Source of the DNA: an uncultured Mycoplasmatota bacterium
GTDB taxonomy: Bacteria; Bacillota_I; Bacilli_A; RF39; UBA660
Reading direction: 5' to 3'
DNA length: 11,942 nt
NCBI GenBank assembly: GCA_947572405.1
Contig: CANPBV010000048.1
Coordinates: 1 to 11,942 of the forward strand
Part shown: one piece after another, positions 1 to 6,722 of the stretch
How the letters are laid out: each line of letters opens with the position of its first letter
Numbering within the stretch: the stretch's first letter is position 1
The notes under the pieces: generated by a model
Told to the model about the DNA's origin: nothing
The model's database searches: none
What the model saw: only the letters and a program-made list of their open reading frames with translations
Program-made: the position numbers and the translations under genes

Positions 1-44
1 TATAGTGGACTTTCACCACCTAGTTATATGTCATGCCTGGCACA

Positions 45-740
45 CTAAAGAAAAAAAGAATGAAAATATTCTTTTTTTAGTTCTTTAAAGCCATTCCTAC
101 TCCAAAGCCATAATGGGGTATGAATATCTATTGGATGATATTTTGTTTCTTTTAAAGTATGATTCCATCTTTCAATCACGAGTTTTTGAACATTGCTAGA
201 ATTGAATTCTGCTTCTGTAATCAGCCCTAAATGATAGGTAGCTTTACAAACATGAGTATCTGGTGCTACTGTTAGATTTTCTGGATCTTCATATTTTCTA
301 TCTGTATATTCACTCATTACATAAAGCCAGTAATTACAAATCTTGGTGCCAGACAAGTATGGAAAGCTTTTCTTTTCTTCTATTTGCATAAATTCTCGGA
401 TTTTATCAACATTATTATGAAATTTTAAAAATAAATTTCTAATGTCTCCATCAAATTGTTCAACAATCGTATGACACAGTTTTATCCATACTTCGGTTTG
501 TTTATTTTTCTGCAGTGCTACTTTATATTTTATCAGTGCTTCTTGAACTTTTTCAAAGCTTGATTCTACTACTTTCTTTGGTTCAAACACAAAACGTGTT
601 TCTAAATCGTTGTATGTTTTATTAGCACTTTCCCATAATTTATAAGAATTTCTTTGGTAATTTAATGCCATAGGGAGTGTAAAATATAAATAATTTTGGG
701 AGGATGATTTTTCTAAATGCGGGTTTTGGTCCTCTGGCAT
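45..740 (-). CDS. Putative AGOG/OGG-like helix-hairpin-helix DNA glycosylase
   Basis: 231 residues from the ATG at 740. The centre of the C-terminal half reads FPYLSGTKICNYW (126-138), then VAPDTHVCKATYHLGL (158-173). This is the layout of HhH-GPD base-excision glycosylases: a hairpin of the L-x-G-x-K type with a catalytic Lys (here K133), followed by P-x-D-x-HV with the catalytic Asp (here D161). The 28-residue Lys-Asp gap is longer than in OGG1 and nearer the archaeal AGOG type, as I recall it. The N-terminal LPMALNYQ...YKLWE stretch also recalls AGOG. If correct, the enzyme removes oxidised guanine from DNA and cleaves the strand. There are no clustered cysteines for an iron-sulfur centre. 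An upstream in-frame TTG at 755 lies inside the ribosome binding site GGGAGGGG, so ATG 740 is the better start. The assignment rests on motif spacing only; a member of another all-helical family is possible. Confidence 0.6.
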   Translation of the reverse strand: MPEDQNPHLEKSSSQNYLYFTLPMALNYQRNSYKLWESANKTYNDLETRFVFEPKKVVESSFEKVQEALIKYKVALQKNKQTEVWIKLCHTIVEQFDGDIRNLFLKFHNNVDKIREFMQIEEKKSFPYLSGTKICNYWLYVMSEYTDRKYEDPENLTVAPDTHVCKATYHLGLITEAEFNSSNVQKLVIERWNHTLKETKYHPIDIHTPLWLWSRNGFKELKKEYFHSFFL

Positions 741-745
741 GAATT

Positions 746-753
746 CCCCTCCC
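746..753 (-). promoter_or_regulatory. Ribosome binding site deciding the start of the glycosylase-like gene
   Basis: GGGAGGGG lies 5 bases before the ATG at 738-740. The alternative in-frame TTG (753-755) overlaps this site and has no comparable site upstream, so it is rejected as the start. Confidence 0.7.
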
Positions 754-774
754 AATAAGCTTTTTTATAATACG

Positions 775-802
775 ATAATAAAATCCCTATTTTTTCTAAC
801 AA
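775..802 (-). promoter_or_regulatory. Possible promoter of the glycosylase-like gene
   Basis: On the minus strand, TTGTTA (797-802) and TATTAT (775-780) are 16 bases apart, in the gap between the 92-residue gene and the glycosylase-like gene. In such AT-rich DNA this match is only suggestive. Confidence 0.35.
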
Positions 803-815
803 TTCCATCATACAC

Positions 816-1094
816 CTACTTGTTTGTTTCATTATAATAGTGAAGTTCTGACAATTCTTCTGATATTTTTTCAAGTTCTTCGGCTTCAGGCATTTCGTTT
901 AAAACTTCTTCTATTTCAAATAATAAAGAAGATAGATTGTTATAATTCTGATAAAAAATACGATAGCGTTCTAATATTTTTATTTGCGAATCTTTTAATA
1001 TTAATCCATTTTTTCGTTTTATATAAAAGTCATGTTCAATATTTAAATCCTCCATTAGAGAGTCAATATTAACATCATAGCCATTAATTTTCAT
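816..1094 (-). CDS. Hypothetical 92-residue acidic helical protein
   Basis: I do not recognise this protein. It has no signal peptide or membrane segment. Residues 1-25 carry a short, probably structured N-terminus. From about residue 33 (LKDSQIKILERY) onward it is predicted helical, with a strongly acidic stretch around 60-85 (IEEVLNEMPEAEELEKI) that could pair as a coiled coil or bind another protein. The ATG at 1094 has GAGGA about 9 bases upstream. It ends in TAG, 75 bases before the glycosylase-like gene. The good start site, clean amino-acid composition and same-strand setting support a real gene. The plus-strand reading frame over the same bases has no such start and is a shadow. Confidence 0.65.
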   Translation of the reverse strand: MKINGYDVNIDSLMEDLNIEHDFYIKRKNGLILKDSQIKILERYRIFYQNYNNLSSLLFEIEEVLNEMPEAEELEKISEELSELHYYNETNK

Positions 1095-1150
1095 ATATTC
1101 ATATCCTCATATCATGTAGTTCAGATATTTTGTAACTACACGTTCTATAT

Positions 1151-1359
1151 TTAGATTTTTGGTTTTGGGAGATCTATAAACTCATTATTTTGTACATTAT
1201 AACCTCGTATCATGTTTGTCGAGAAAATGTTAGCGACTTCCTTGAACACTTTTTTTGGCTAAAGTCTTTTTTACAAATTGGATATTAATAAGTTGTATAA
1301 GAAATCGCTTGTTAGTTTTTGCCTTTTTCTTTATCAATTGTTTTTTTCCAATTTGGCAT
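1151..1359 (-). pseudogene. Short broken gene with two frameshifts at A-runs
   Basis: An ATG at 1359 follows the TAA of the PH-domain gene by one base, with AAAGGA as ribosome binding site. It reads MPNWKKTIDKEKG and then hits TAA. Skipping one base in the run AAAAA just after the GGC codon continues as KTNKRFLIQLINIQFVKK. Skipping one base in the run of seven A before GTGTTC continues as VFKEVANIFSTNMIRGYN and ends FIDLPKPKI-stop at 1151. The repaired product would be about 68 basic residues with protein-like composition. Both breaks are single extra bases in A-runs, so this is either a decayed gene or an intact one with sequencing errors. It would be the last gene of the PH-domain operon. 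No family is recognised. Confidence 0.5.
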
Positions 1360-1360
1360 T

Positions 1361-2755
1361 TTATCCTTTCAAATGGTCTAATTTGTCTAAAAATTCTTGG
1401 GTAACTACTTCACTTGCTTGGGTTGTTTCTTCCGTTTCACGATAAACGACTTTTTTCATCAAAATGAAAGGTATTTCTGCTACATATTCTAATTTATGTT
1501 TTACAAATAGTTGGGCCCTTACTTTATCATAGTTATGAATGGCTTCTTCTTTTGTAATTGTTTTCTTTCTCTCTGTTTTTGCATTCCACATGTCATCTTT
1601 ACTAATTCCAAATTCCATTATCAATTCGTAATGATCAAAATCATTTTTGGAATACATTTCCATTTGGTTCATTCCATGACTCACTAAAAAAGTGTTTTCA
1701 GAAGCACTAACGACAACTCCTTCTCCTCCGGGCGTTTGATAAGATGTAGCGCCTTCAAAGGGGAATGTCATTAAAACTTGATTGGCCTTTAAAAATTCAT
1801 TTCTCGCATTCTCATAGCTATCAGGACTATTTAGGTATTCAATGAATTTAATAACGCTTGCTTCTGGTCCACCCCCAGTAAAATAATAATTGTCCATATA
1901 AAATTCATGATGAAATATTCCCTGATTCACAAGTTCTATTTTTTGAATACGTTCTATGGGAATGATTGTATATTCGTCTTGATTTATCATATATATTTTT
2001 CGATCAGTAGAAAGCGCAATAACATATTGTTTATCGATCAAGGTCCCATATATACTAACTAGCGGAAATTCTGTTGGTTCAAATAAGATACTCAATGCTT
2101 TATTTTCATTGATTGCTTCATTTTCCTTGGCAAGTTTTCCATATTTAAAGCGCTCATAGTAATTAAGCGTTTTGGGTTTTGGAATATATGGTATAAATTC
2201 ATATTCAGCCGTATTTTCATGGCAGTAAGAACGAATAAATTGATATACTTTTGATTTTTCTTTTCCTGTAAACTGATATTTGTTTAAGTCAAATGTTAAG
2301 CCAAAAGCACTTGTTCCAGTTACTTTGAAAATATTCATTTCTTCCCTTATTAAAACTTTATAATGTTCTTTATGAACAATTAGAAGTCTATCCTTATTGG
2401 TCCATACGATTAAATAGGTTTTTTTCATGGTAGCAGTAATAGCAGCTACAATCTTTTCATCTTCTGTTAGTAATGATAATAGCCTCACATAAGCATCTAC
2501 AATTTTCTCCTTTTCTTTTAAATGAAATGGTTCTATTTTATCTAATGTTTTAGTAATTTCCGCAGTACTAATGGCTACCGGAATTTTAAATCGCTCAAAC
2601 CCTGCTGGTGCCGTATAATGATCTGGATTGTCAATTCTTTTTACCTTATCAATTGTTTTGCCTTTCATTTCCACGATTTTATTCTTAAAATTGACATTTC
2701 CTAAATAGTCAGTTGCTTGTTTGAATGTACTACCCAATTTATCTTTTAATGACAT
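1361..2755 (-). CDS. Protein with two, perhaps three, bacterial PH-like domains
   Basis: 464 residues, no signal peptide or membrane helix, so probably cytoplasmic. Residues about 92-177 (starting LLSLLTEDEKIVAA and containing YLIVWTNKDRLLIVHK) and about 221-308 (containing YVIALSTDRKIYMINQD) share one plan: a short helix, strands around a T-(N/D)-(K/R) turn, another strand pair, then a YxFTG strand and a closing helix ending KFIEYL or QFIRSY. This resembles the bacterial PH fold found in proteins with duplicated PH-like domains. Residues 320-390 may be a third, more divergent copy. GGAGG precedes the ATG at 2755 by 7 bases, and a TATAAT box lies at 2778-2783. Its ligand and role are unknown; bacterial PH-like domains usually serve in protein assembly or membrane association. 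Confidence 0.7.
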   Translation of the reverse strand: MSLKDKLGSTFKQATDYLGNVNFKNKIVEMKGKTIDKVKRIDNPDHYTAPAGFERFKIPVAISTAEITKTLDKIEPFHLKEKEKIVDAYVRLLSLLTEDEKIVAAITATMKKTYLIVWTNKDRLLIVHKEHYKVLIREEMNIFKVTGTSAFGLTFDLNKYQFTGKEKSKVYQFIRSYCHENTAEYEFIPYIPKPKTLNYYERFKYGKLAKENEAINENKALSILFEPTEFPLVSIYGTLIDKQYVIALSTDRKIYMINQDEYTIIPIERIQKIELVNQGIFHHEFYMDNYYFTGGGPEASVIKFIEYLNSPDSYENARNEFLKANQVLMTFPFEGATSYQTPGGEGVVVSASENTFLVSHGMNQMEMYSKNDFDHYELIMEFGISKDDMWNAKTERKKTITKEEAIHNYDKVRAQLFVKHKLEYVAEIPFILMKKVVYRETEETTQASEVVTQEFLDKLDHLKG

Positions 2756-2777
2756 AGTTTATCCTCCATCCTTCACC

Positions 2778-2806
2778 ATTATATCAGAAAAATAAAAACT
2801 GATAAA
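2778..2806 (-). promoter_or_regulatory. Promoter of the PH-domain gene
   Basis: A consensus TATAAT (minus strand, 2778-2783) sits 22 bases before the ATG at 2755. A weak -35, TTTATC (2801-2806), is 17 bases further upstream. The -10 box is convincing and the -35 is poor. Confidence 0.5.
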
Positions 2807-3136
2807 CAAGATTGCATTAAAATAATCCCCTTATTTTGGGAAAAAGTATTATAAGAAATAAGCTAATATAACGCCCGCAATTCTTATTCAGATATCTAAG
2901 CAAAGAGATTGTACCAAAACAAACTAGGAATTTTGAAAATATCGTTTCTATATGTGGGGCTGGGTATTTATCTGCTTACTTCACTAAATCAATTCAAATT
3001 ATTTATGCGTTGTGCAGGAACAACTCACTCTAAAATTTTTAAAAATGAGGTATCTTTGGTATTTTAAGTCGAGCAATCCTTTTAACCGTTTCATTTTATC
3101 ATAAAATAATCAATGATCTGAAAAGTTGTAATACTT
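2807..3136. other. Intergenic stretch without a recognisable gene
   Basis: About 330 bases between the PH-domain promoter and the end of the TPR-like gene. No frame on either strand has a start codon with a ribosome binding site. The longest open stretch is 53 codons on the plus strand (2872-3033) without ATG, containing FENIVSICGAGYLSAYF. It may be a remnant but matches nothing I can name. An AT-rich perfect palindrome (ATTTTAT-C-ATAAAAT) lies at 3092-3106. No tRNA, riboswitch or strong terminator is visible. Confidence 0.4.
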
Positions 3137-4264
3137 TTATCGTGTTAATAAAAATGGTTTCGCTCCTTCTGAAACTTGATTTCGATAAAATTTCTTGTTT
3201 TTCCTGATTTCGTCTAATAATTGTTTGATTCTCCCTGTCTTGTTTTTTCTTTTTTCTGCTTGTTTTAAATAGCGATCTCCTAATTGATAATCTGCATTTG
3301 CATAGCAGTTTCTAGCAAACAAAAGCATTAACAGAGTCATTTGTTCCTCATTTAAAGAAAATCTGGAAGCTACTTCTTCTATTGTGCTTCCACTTGATAC
3401 CAAAGTGGCCATTTCTTCGATTGCTTCTAATCCATCATATTCATTAATGCGATTTTTGAACTCTGACTCTTCAAACGAAACAACAGACTTTCGATCATTC
3501 CAACTACCTTTTCTCATTTTCAACTCTTCGATCAAATCGGAAAATCGACTTTCTTTTTTTCTAGCTGTAGATAGTGAATCAGCCACAGTCAAAAAATCAA
3601 TTGCTTTTTTAATTTGACCTACTCGCATATAAGAAAGGCCTAATTTTCCATATAAATAAGGAGATGGATTTCTTAGGTGGGAAAACACTTCCAAATAATA
3701 TTCTATACTTTGCCAAAAGTCCTTTCTTTGATATGCTTGACCTCCAGCTTTCATCAATTTGGTGATATCTATCTGTTCATCGATATGAAATTTTAATACT
3801 ACCCTTTTCTTTTCTAAACCTTTATCAATTGGGAATGCCACTAAACAGGGAATCGCTTTTACGAATTGATATATTTTATGCCGTCTTTCTTCGAATGTTG
3901 GTTTTAAAATGATGATTCCTCTTTTATCTTCTAATAGTTTGCTTTTTTCTTCTAGAAATTTCCATTCTGGATCCCCTGTGTCAATTTCAACTCGCTTTTT
4001 TTCTCCTAATAATAGAGATAATAACACTTCTGGTTTTTCAACATCAAAAGATGTTCTTAACACAGAAATATCAGATAAAATATTCTGGTTTCTAGTTTCT
4101 AGGTAATCATAAGTTCCATTTTGCCCACAGACTAATCTTCCCGTTTCTATTAAATATGCAATTTCACCAATATGGAAACCAAACCCCTTTAAAGTCTCTA
4201 TGGTTAAAGGACATTGTGCTTTTGCGCATTTTTCTATTTTGTCTAAATTGTCTTTTGTAATCAT
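3137..4264 (-). CDS. Uncharacterised protein with TPR-like repeats
   Basis: 375 residues from the ATG at 4264, which has AGGGGGA 6 bases upstream. A longer reading from 4297 lies across the promoter -10 box and is rejected. Residues 1-55 resemble a small helical or winged domain (IGEIAYLIETGRLVCGQNGTYDYL). Residues about 70-160 mix helices and strands, including a hydrophobic VKAIPCLVAFPID strand region. Residues about 170-235 read as two TPR-like helix pairs (AGGQAYQRKDFWQSIEYYLE, then LYGKLGLSYMRVGQIKKAID). Residues 293-340 hold a helix-turn-helix-like stretch (STIEEVASRFSLNEEQM) and another TPR-like pair, and the C-terminus is basic. It has no membrane segment. TPR units usually bind other proteins, so a scaffold or regulator is plausible. 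The exact function is unknown. Confidence 0.65.
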   Translation of the reverse strand: MITKDNLDKIEKCAKAQCPLTIETLKGFGFHIGEIAYLIETGRLVCGQNGTYDYLETRNQNILSDISVLRTSFDVEKPEVLLSLLLGEKKRVEIDTGDPEWKFLEEKSKLLEDKRGIIILKPTFEERRHKIYQFVKAIPCLVAFPIDKGLEKKRVVLKFHIDEQIDITKLMKAGGQAYQRKDFWQSIEYYLEVFSHLRNPSPYLYGKLGLSYMRVGQIKKAIDFLTVADSLSTARKKESRFSDLIEELKMRKGSWNDRKSVVSFEESEFKNRINEYDGLEAIEEMATLVSSGSTIEEVASRFSLNEEQMTLLMLLFARNCYANADYQLGDRYLKQAEKRKNKTGRIKQLLDEIRKNKKFYRNQVSEGAKPFLLTR

Positions 4265-4270
4265 ATTGAT

Positions 4271-4277
4271 TCCCCCT
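4271..4277 (-). promoter_or_regulatory. Ribosome binding site deciding the start of the TPR-like gene
   Basis: AGGGGGA is followed 6 bases later by the ATG at 4262-4264. The three Met codons further upstream in frame lie between this site and the promoter and have no site of their own. Confidence 0.7.
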
Positions 4278-4286
4278 GTCATATTT

Positions 4287-4315
4287 ATCATACACAATTT
4301 TTCGCATCAATTCAA
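4287..4315 (-). promoter_or_regulatory. Promoter of the TPR-like gene
   Basis: TTGAAT (4310-4315) and TATGAT (4287-4292) are separated by exactly 17 bases on the minus strand. Transcription would begin near 4280, giving a leader of about 16 bases that is mostly ribosome binding site. It is the best sigma-A-type match in the left half of the window. Confidence 0.6.
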
Positions 4316-4362
4316 GAAAGAATATGATAATATCGTTTCAATTATTATAATAACTTGAATAT

Positions 4363-4390
4363 TAAAAAAGGAAAAGAGCCAAAGCTCTTT
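4363..4390 (-). terminator. Rho-independent terminator of the GNAT/CorA-like operon
   Basis: On the minus strand AAAGAGC pairs with GCTCTTT (7 base pairs, 4-base loop), followed by TCCTTTTTT. The upstream arm overlaps the TAA stop of the CorA-like gene, so transcription ends directly at the end of that gene. Confidence 0.75.
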
Positions 4391-5570
4391 ATTTAATGTT
4401 TTTATCATATTCAATATCTGAAACTTCATATTTTCTTCTTTTTGAAATGGCTCCCAATATTCTAGTAGAAAACCATCCTAAAATTGCTAGAATAAAGAAA
4501 TATAATACTCCAAAAATAGTAAAATCAGGTGCTGTTTCAGTTAAGAGTCCTATAATTGCTGCCCCTGCACTCATTGAAGTTACAATCGTTAAACTATCTA
4601 CTGATTTATTGGTAACATCTTGTTTGATTCCTTCAAATAATTTTTGGGCAGAAGAAACATAATTTTTAGTCATCGTCCATAAATATTTAATGTAATTCAA
4701 AGTATCACGTAATGTTTCATAACGATATCCTGAAATAGCTAGGAATTCAGCTAATTCGGAATCACTTTTGGCTATTTTTTCTCTTGTTGCAATATAAGTG
4801 CTCATTTGATCAATTCTTCCATCGATTAAGTTAATCGTTTTCGCATATCCCTCTAGTTTTGTTGTAAACTTAATAATCTCTGATCCTTTTACATTGGCAT
4901 TTTCTTTTACGGTATCTATTTTCTCCCAAATAATTCGGTGCATATTTAAGTAACGATGTAATTGCCCTTTAAATTCTCGGATAAAGACTTGTTCTTCAAT
5001 ATATCTTTCAATATTATCAAAAGATTGCTTTTTATTGTTGATAAAATAATATTTATCTCCTCTGATAACATCATATTTGTCATTTACAAACTCAAAGTAT
5101 TTTTGCTTTTCAGTTCTAGATAATAAATCTGAGATTTCTTCTTTTGTAGCGTTATCACAAACTACAAAATAAGGATATACTGTTTCAATGTTCGCTAATT
5201 CTTTTGGAACTGGAGCACCCAAACTAAATAAATAACTAAAGGCAGGTGACAAATGATTTTCATAATAATCTGTTACATGTTCAATATCGGCAAACAAGGT
5301 ATCTTCACTTACCTTTTGGTTATTTAAAATAATCAGTCCATCTTCAAAAATTTTTACTTTTATATTAATTGCGGTTGTAAATTCAATGTATTCTTCTCCT
5401 GAAACACCATAATCTATTTTACCAATCGATAAATTTTTTCTATATTCCATTAACTTTTCGGGATCTAAGTCTAATTGTGATTTGCAGTCCCTTAAAAAAT
5501 CATATATTTCTGATAATTGTAGCATCGTTCTTTGAAACCAGCCACCTACATAAACACTACTAATTTTCAT
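4389..5570 (-). CDS. CorA-like two-helix membrane protein lacking the GMN motif
   Basis: 393 residues. Residues 1-190 form a soluble mixed alpha/beta domain. Residues about 190-325 are long helices with coiled-coil character. Two membrane helices follow at about 327-344 (SLTIVTSMSAGAAIIGLL) and 351-367 (TIFGVLYFFILAILGWF), and the tail is short and basic. This is the layout of CorA-type Mg2+ channels: cytoplasmic domain, long stalk helix, two C-terminal helices. SLTIVTSM resembles the start of CorA TM1. The GMN motif that normally ends TM1 is absent: the loop reads TETAPDF. Metal transport therefore cannot be assumed; RMD1/DUF155-like proteins share this plan and are an alternative. AGGAG precedes the ATG at 5570 by 7 bases and overlaps the TAG of the GNAT gene, so the two are probably translationally coupled. 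Confidence 0.6.
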   Translation of the reverse strand: MKISSVYVGGWFQRTMLQLSEIYDFLRDCKSQLDLDPEKLMEYRKNLSIGKIDYGVSGEEYIEFTTAINIKVKIFEDGLIILNNQKVSEDTLFADIEHVTDYYENHLSPAFSYLFSLGAPVPKELANIETVYPYFVVCDNATKEEISDLLSRTEKQKYFEFVNDKYDVIRGDKYYFINNKKQSFDNIERYIEEQVFIREFKGQLHRYLNMHRIIWEKIDTVKENANVKGSEIIKFTTKLEGYAKTINLIDGRIDQMSTYIATREKIAKSDSELAEFLAISGYRYETLRDTLNYIKYLWTMTKNYVSSAQKLFEGIKQDVTNKSVDSLTIVTSMSAGAAIIGLLTETAPDFTIFGVLYFFILAILGWFSTRILGAISKRRKYEVSDIEYDKNIK

Positions 5571-5580
5571 ATCTCTACTC

Positions 5581-6021
5581 CTAACCTATTTTTTTTGAAA
5601 AAAATGCTGCATCATTTACTATAAATCCATATTTTTTATAACAAGCATGTGCTGGCTGTCTAAAATTTTTGGACCAAAGTTCCATCATAACGCAACCCTT
5701 TTCTTTTGAAATGCGTTCACACTCAATCAACATTTTACTTGCAATGTTATGTCTTCTATACTCTGGTTTTACACAAACGTGATTTAGAATTGAATAAGTA
5801 TTCATGTCTTCATAAATGGTAGGTATAATAGTAATCTTACTATGCGCAATAACTTCACCATTTACCTTTCCTATTAAATAAATTTGATTTTCATCATTCT
5901 CTGTTTCTGAAAATACTTTTTTAGCATATTCCATATTGGTATTTTCATTAAAGCATTCATTGCATAGTGTAATAATTGCTTCTACATCATCTATGGTTGC
6001 TATTTTAAAACTTACTTCCAT
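5581..6021 (-). CDS. GNAT family N-acetyltransferase
   Basis: 146 residues, the usual size for a single GNAT domain, which transfers an acetyl group from acetyl-CoA to an amine. The start ATIDDVEAIITLCNECF (8-24) is the first helix. YLIGKVNGEVIAHSKI (48-63) is the central hairpin. HVCVKPEYRRHNIASKML (81-98) is motif A, where the family normally has Q/R-x-x-G-x-G/A; here it is RRHNIA, with His and Asn at the glycine and following position. ACYKKYGF (126-133) supplies the usual tyrosine acid. The substrate cannot be read from the sequence. AAGGA lies 9 bases before the ATG at 6021. The stop is 10 bases from the CorA-like gene, so the two form an operon. Confidence 0.85.
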   Translation of the reverse strand: MEVSFKIATIDDVEAIITLCNECFNENTNMEYAKKVFSETENDENQIYLIGKVNGEVIAHSKITIIPTIYEDMNTYSILNHVCVKPEYRRHNIASKMLIECERISKEKGCVMMELWSKNFRQPAHACYKKYGFIVNDAAFFSKKIG

Positions 6022-6050
6022 ATTTTCTAATCCTTTCTTTATAATTTTCA

Positions 6051-6083
6051 GATAGCAAAGCTACCTTCTACTTCCATTATACA
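6051..6083 (-). promoter_or_regulatory. Promoter region and leader hairpin of the GNAT operon
   Basis: A TATAAT box (GTGTATAATGG) lies about 55 bases before the ATG on the minus strand, with no good -35. Downstream in the leader, GGTAGC and GCTATC (6051-6065) can form a 6-base-pair stem with a 3-base loop and one G-U pair. The box is good; the hairpin is small and may be chance. Confidence 0.35.
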
Positions 6084-6164
6084 CTACTTTTATACTTTTT
6101 TGGTTATTTTTGTTTTAGGTTTCATCATATATTTGAAAAAACGAAATGATTGCATATAAAAAGA

Positions 6165-6308
6165 CTACAAAATAGACCCAATAGCCTTGCAATATTTTAA
6201 ATCATAATTATGTTTTCCTTTAACTGAAACTTCAATATTTTCATTCATTATTTTCAGTTTTCCAAATAACATATCCATATCATTTAGTGTATTCCATAAA
6301 AACCCTTT
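6165..6308 (-). pseudogene. Gene fragment without a start
   Basis: An open frame of 47 codons follows a TGA at 6311-6309 and ends at a TAG (6167-6165). It reads KGFLWNTLNDMDMLFGKLKI and continues to end DLKYCKAIGSIL. The composition (Trp, Cys, Gly, alternating hydrophobics, TGG for Trp) looks like true protein. It has no ribosome binding site at its only ATG codons and no family I recognise. I read it as the C-terminal remnant of a lost gene. Confidence 0.4.
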
Positions 6309-6388
6309 TCACCATTTCAAGTACAACGAAGTTATACTACATTATTTTTAATATTAGAACAGCTTTATAACAAAAATATAATGTTTTT

Positions 6389-6722
6389 TTAATTCATTTT
6401 TTCTAATTTTTTCACAACATTTTTTGGTCCAAACAAATGCATATATAATCTTGTTATTTCTAGCAATTCCCTTTGAAAATAACTGTTTCTAGGATTATCA
6501 TTTTAGTTTTCTAAAACAATTTTCTCAAGTTCACTTAAAGATACTAGTTGCAATTGAAACCCATTTTTTTCTTTTTCTGTTAAACGTTGCGATTTTAATT
6601 CGACCAATTTATATGTACCACAAAATAACTGATTTGTACTAAGCGATTTTTTTAATACCATTTCTTTTTACATAATTACGTTGAAAAAATTTCAAACCCA
6701 CTCCTTTGTAAATTTCCATCAT
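6389..6722 (-). pseudogene. Decayed gene broken by a frameshift and an in-frame stop
   Basis: An ATG at 6722 overlaps the TGA of the upstream remnant (ATGA) and reads MMEIYKGVGLKFFQRNYVKR, then stops just after a run of seven A (6647-6653). One base shifted at that run opens KKSLSTNQLFCGTYKLVELK and continues through RLTEKEKNGFQLQLVSLSEL to IVLEN, then TAA (6503-6505). The same frame continues past the stop as NDNPRNSYFQRELLEITRLY and ends GPKNVVKKLEKMN-stop at 6389. With one frameshift and one nonsense codon repaired, it is one protein of about 110 residues. The TEKEKNGFQLQLVSLSELE part faintly recalls the C-terminal end of NUDIX hydrolases, but no NUDIX box is present, so I leave the product open. 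Confidence 0.5.

Noticed and set aside
51..78. A-run/T-run hairpin at the end of the glycosylase-like gene as a terminator
   Set aside because: The 11-base-pair stem is almost purely A-T and has no separate T-tract after it; it lies within the last codons and may be chance.
824..1072. Plus-strand open frame of 82 codons
   Set aside because: It is the antisense shadow of the 92-residue minus-strand gene, which has a ribosome binding site and protein-like composition.
2872..3033. Plus-strand 53-codon open stretch as a transposase fragment
   Set aside because: Protein-like in places but with no start and no match to a transposase motif I can name.
3092..3106. AT palindrome as an operator
   Set aside because: ATTTTAT-C-ATAAAAT is expected by chance in such AT-rich DNA and is not near a promoter.
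3384..4106. Plus-strand open frames within the TPR-like gene
   Set aside because: They lie opposite a well-supported gene, are low in complexity (Ser/Phe-rich) and lack ribosome binding sites.
4396..4662. Plus-strand frame opposite the end of the CorA-like gene
   Set aside because: Antisense of the membrane-helix region; no start signal.
6503..6661. An intact 52-residue gene starting at ATG 6661
   Set aside because: It is open from ATG to TAA, but there is no ribosome binding site, and both the upstream and downstream frames look like parts of the same broken protein; treated as part of the pseudogene.
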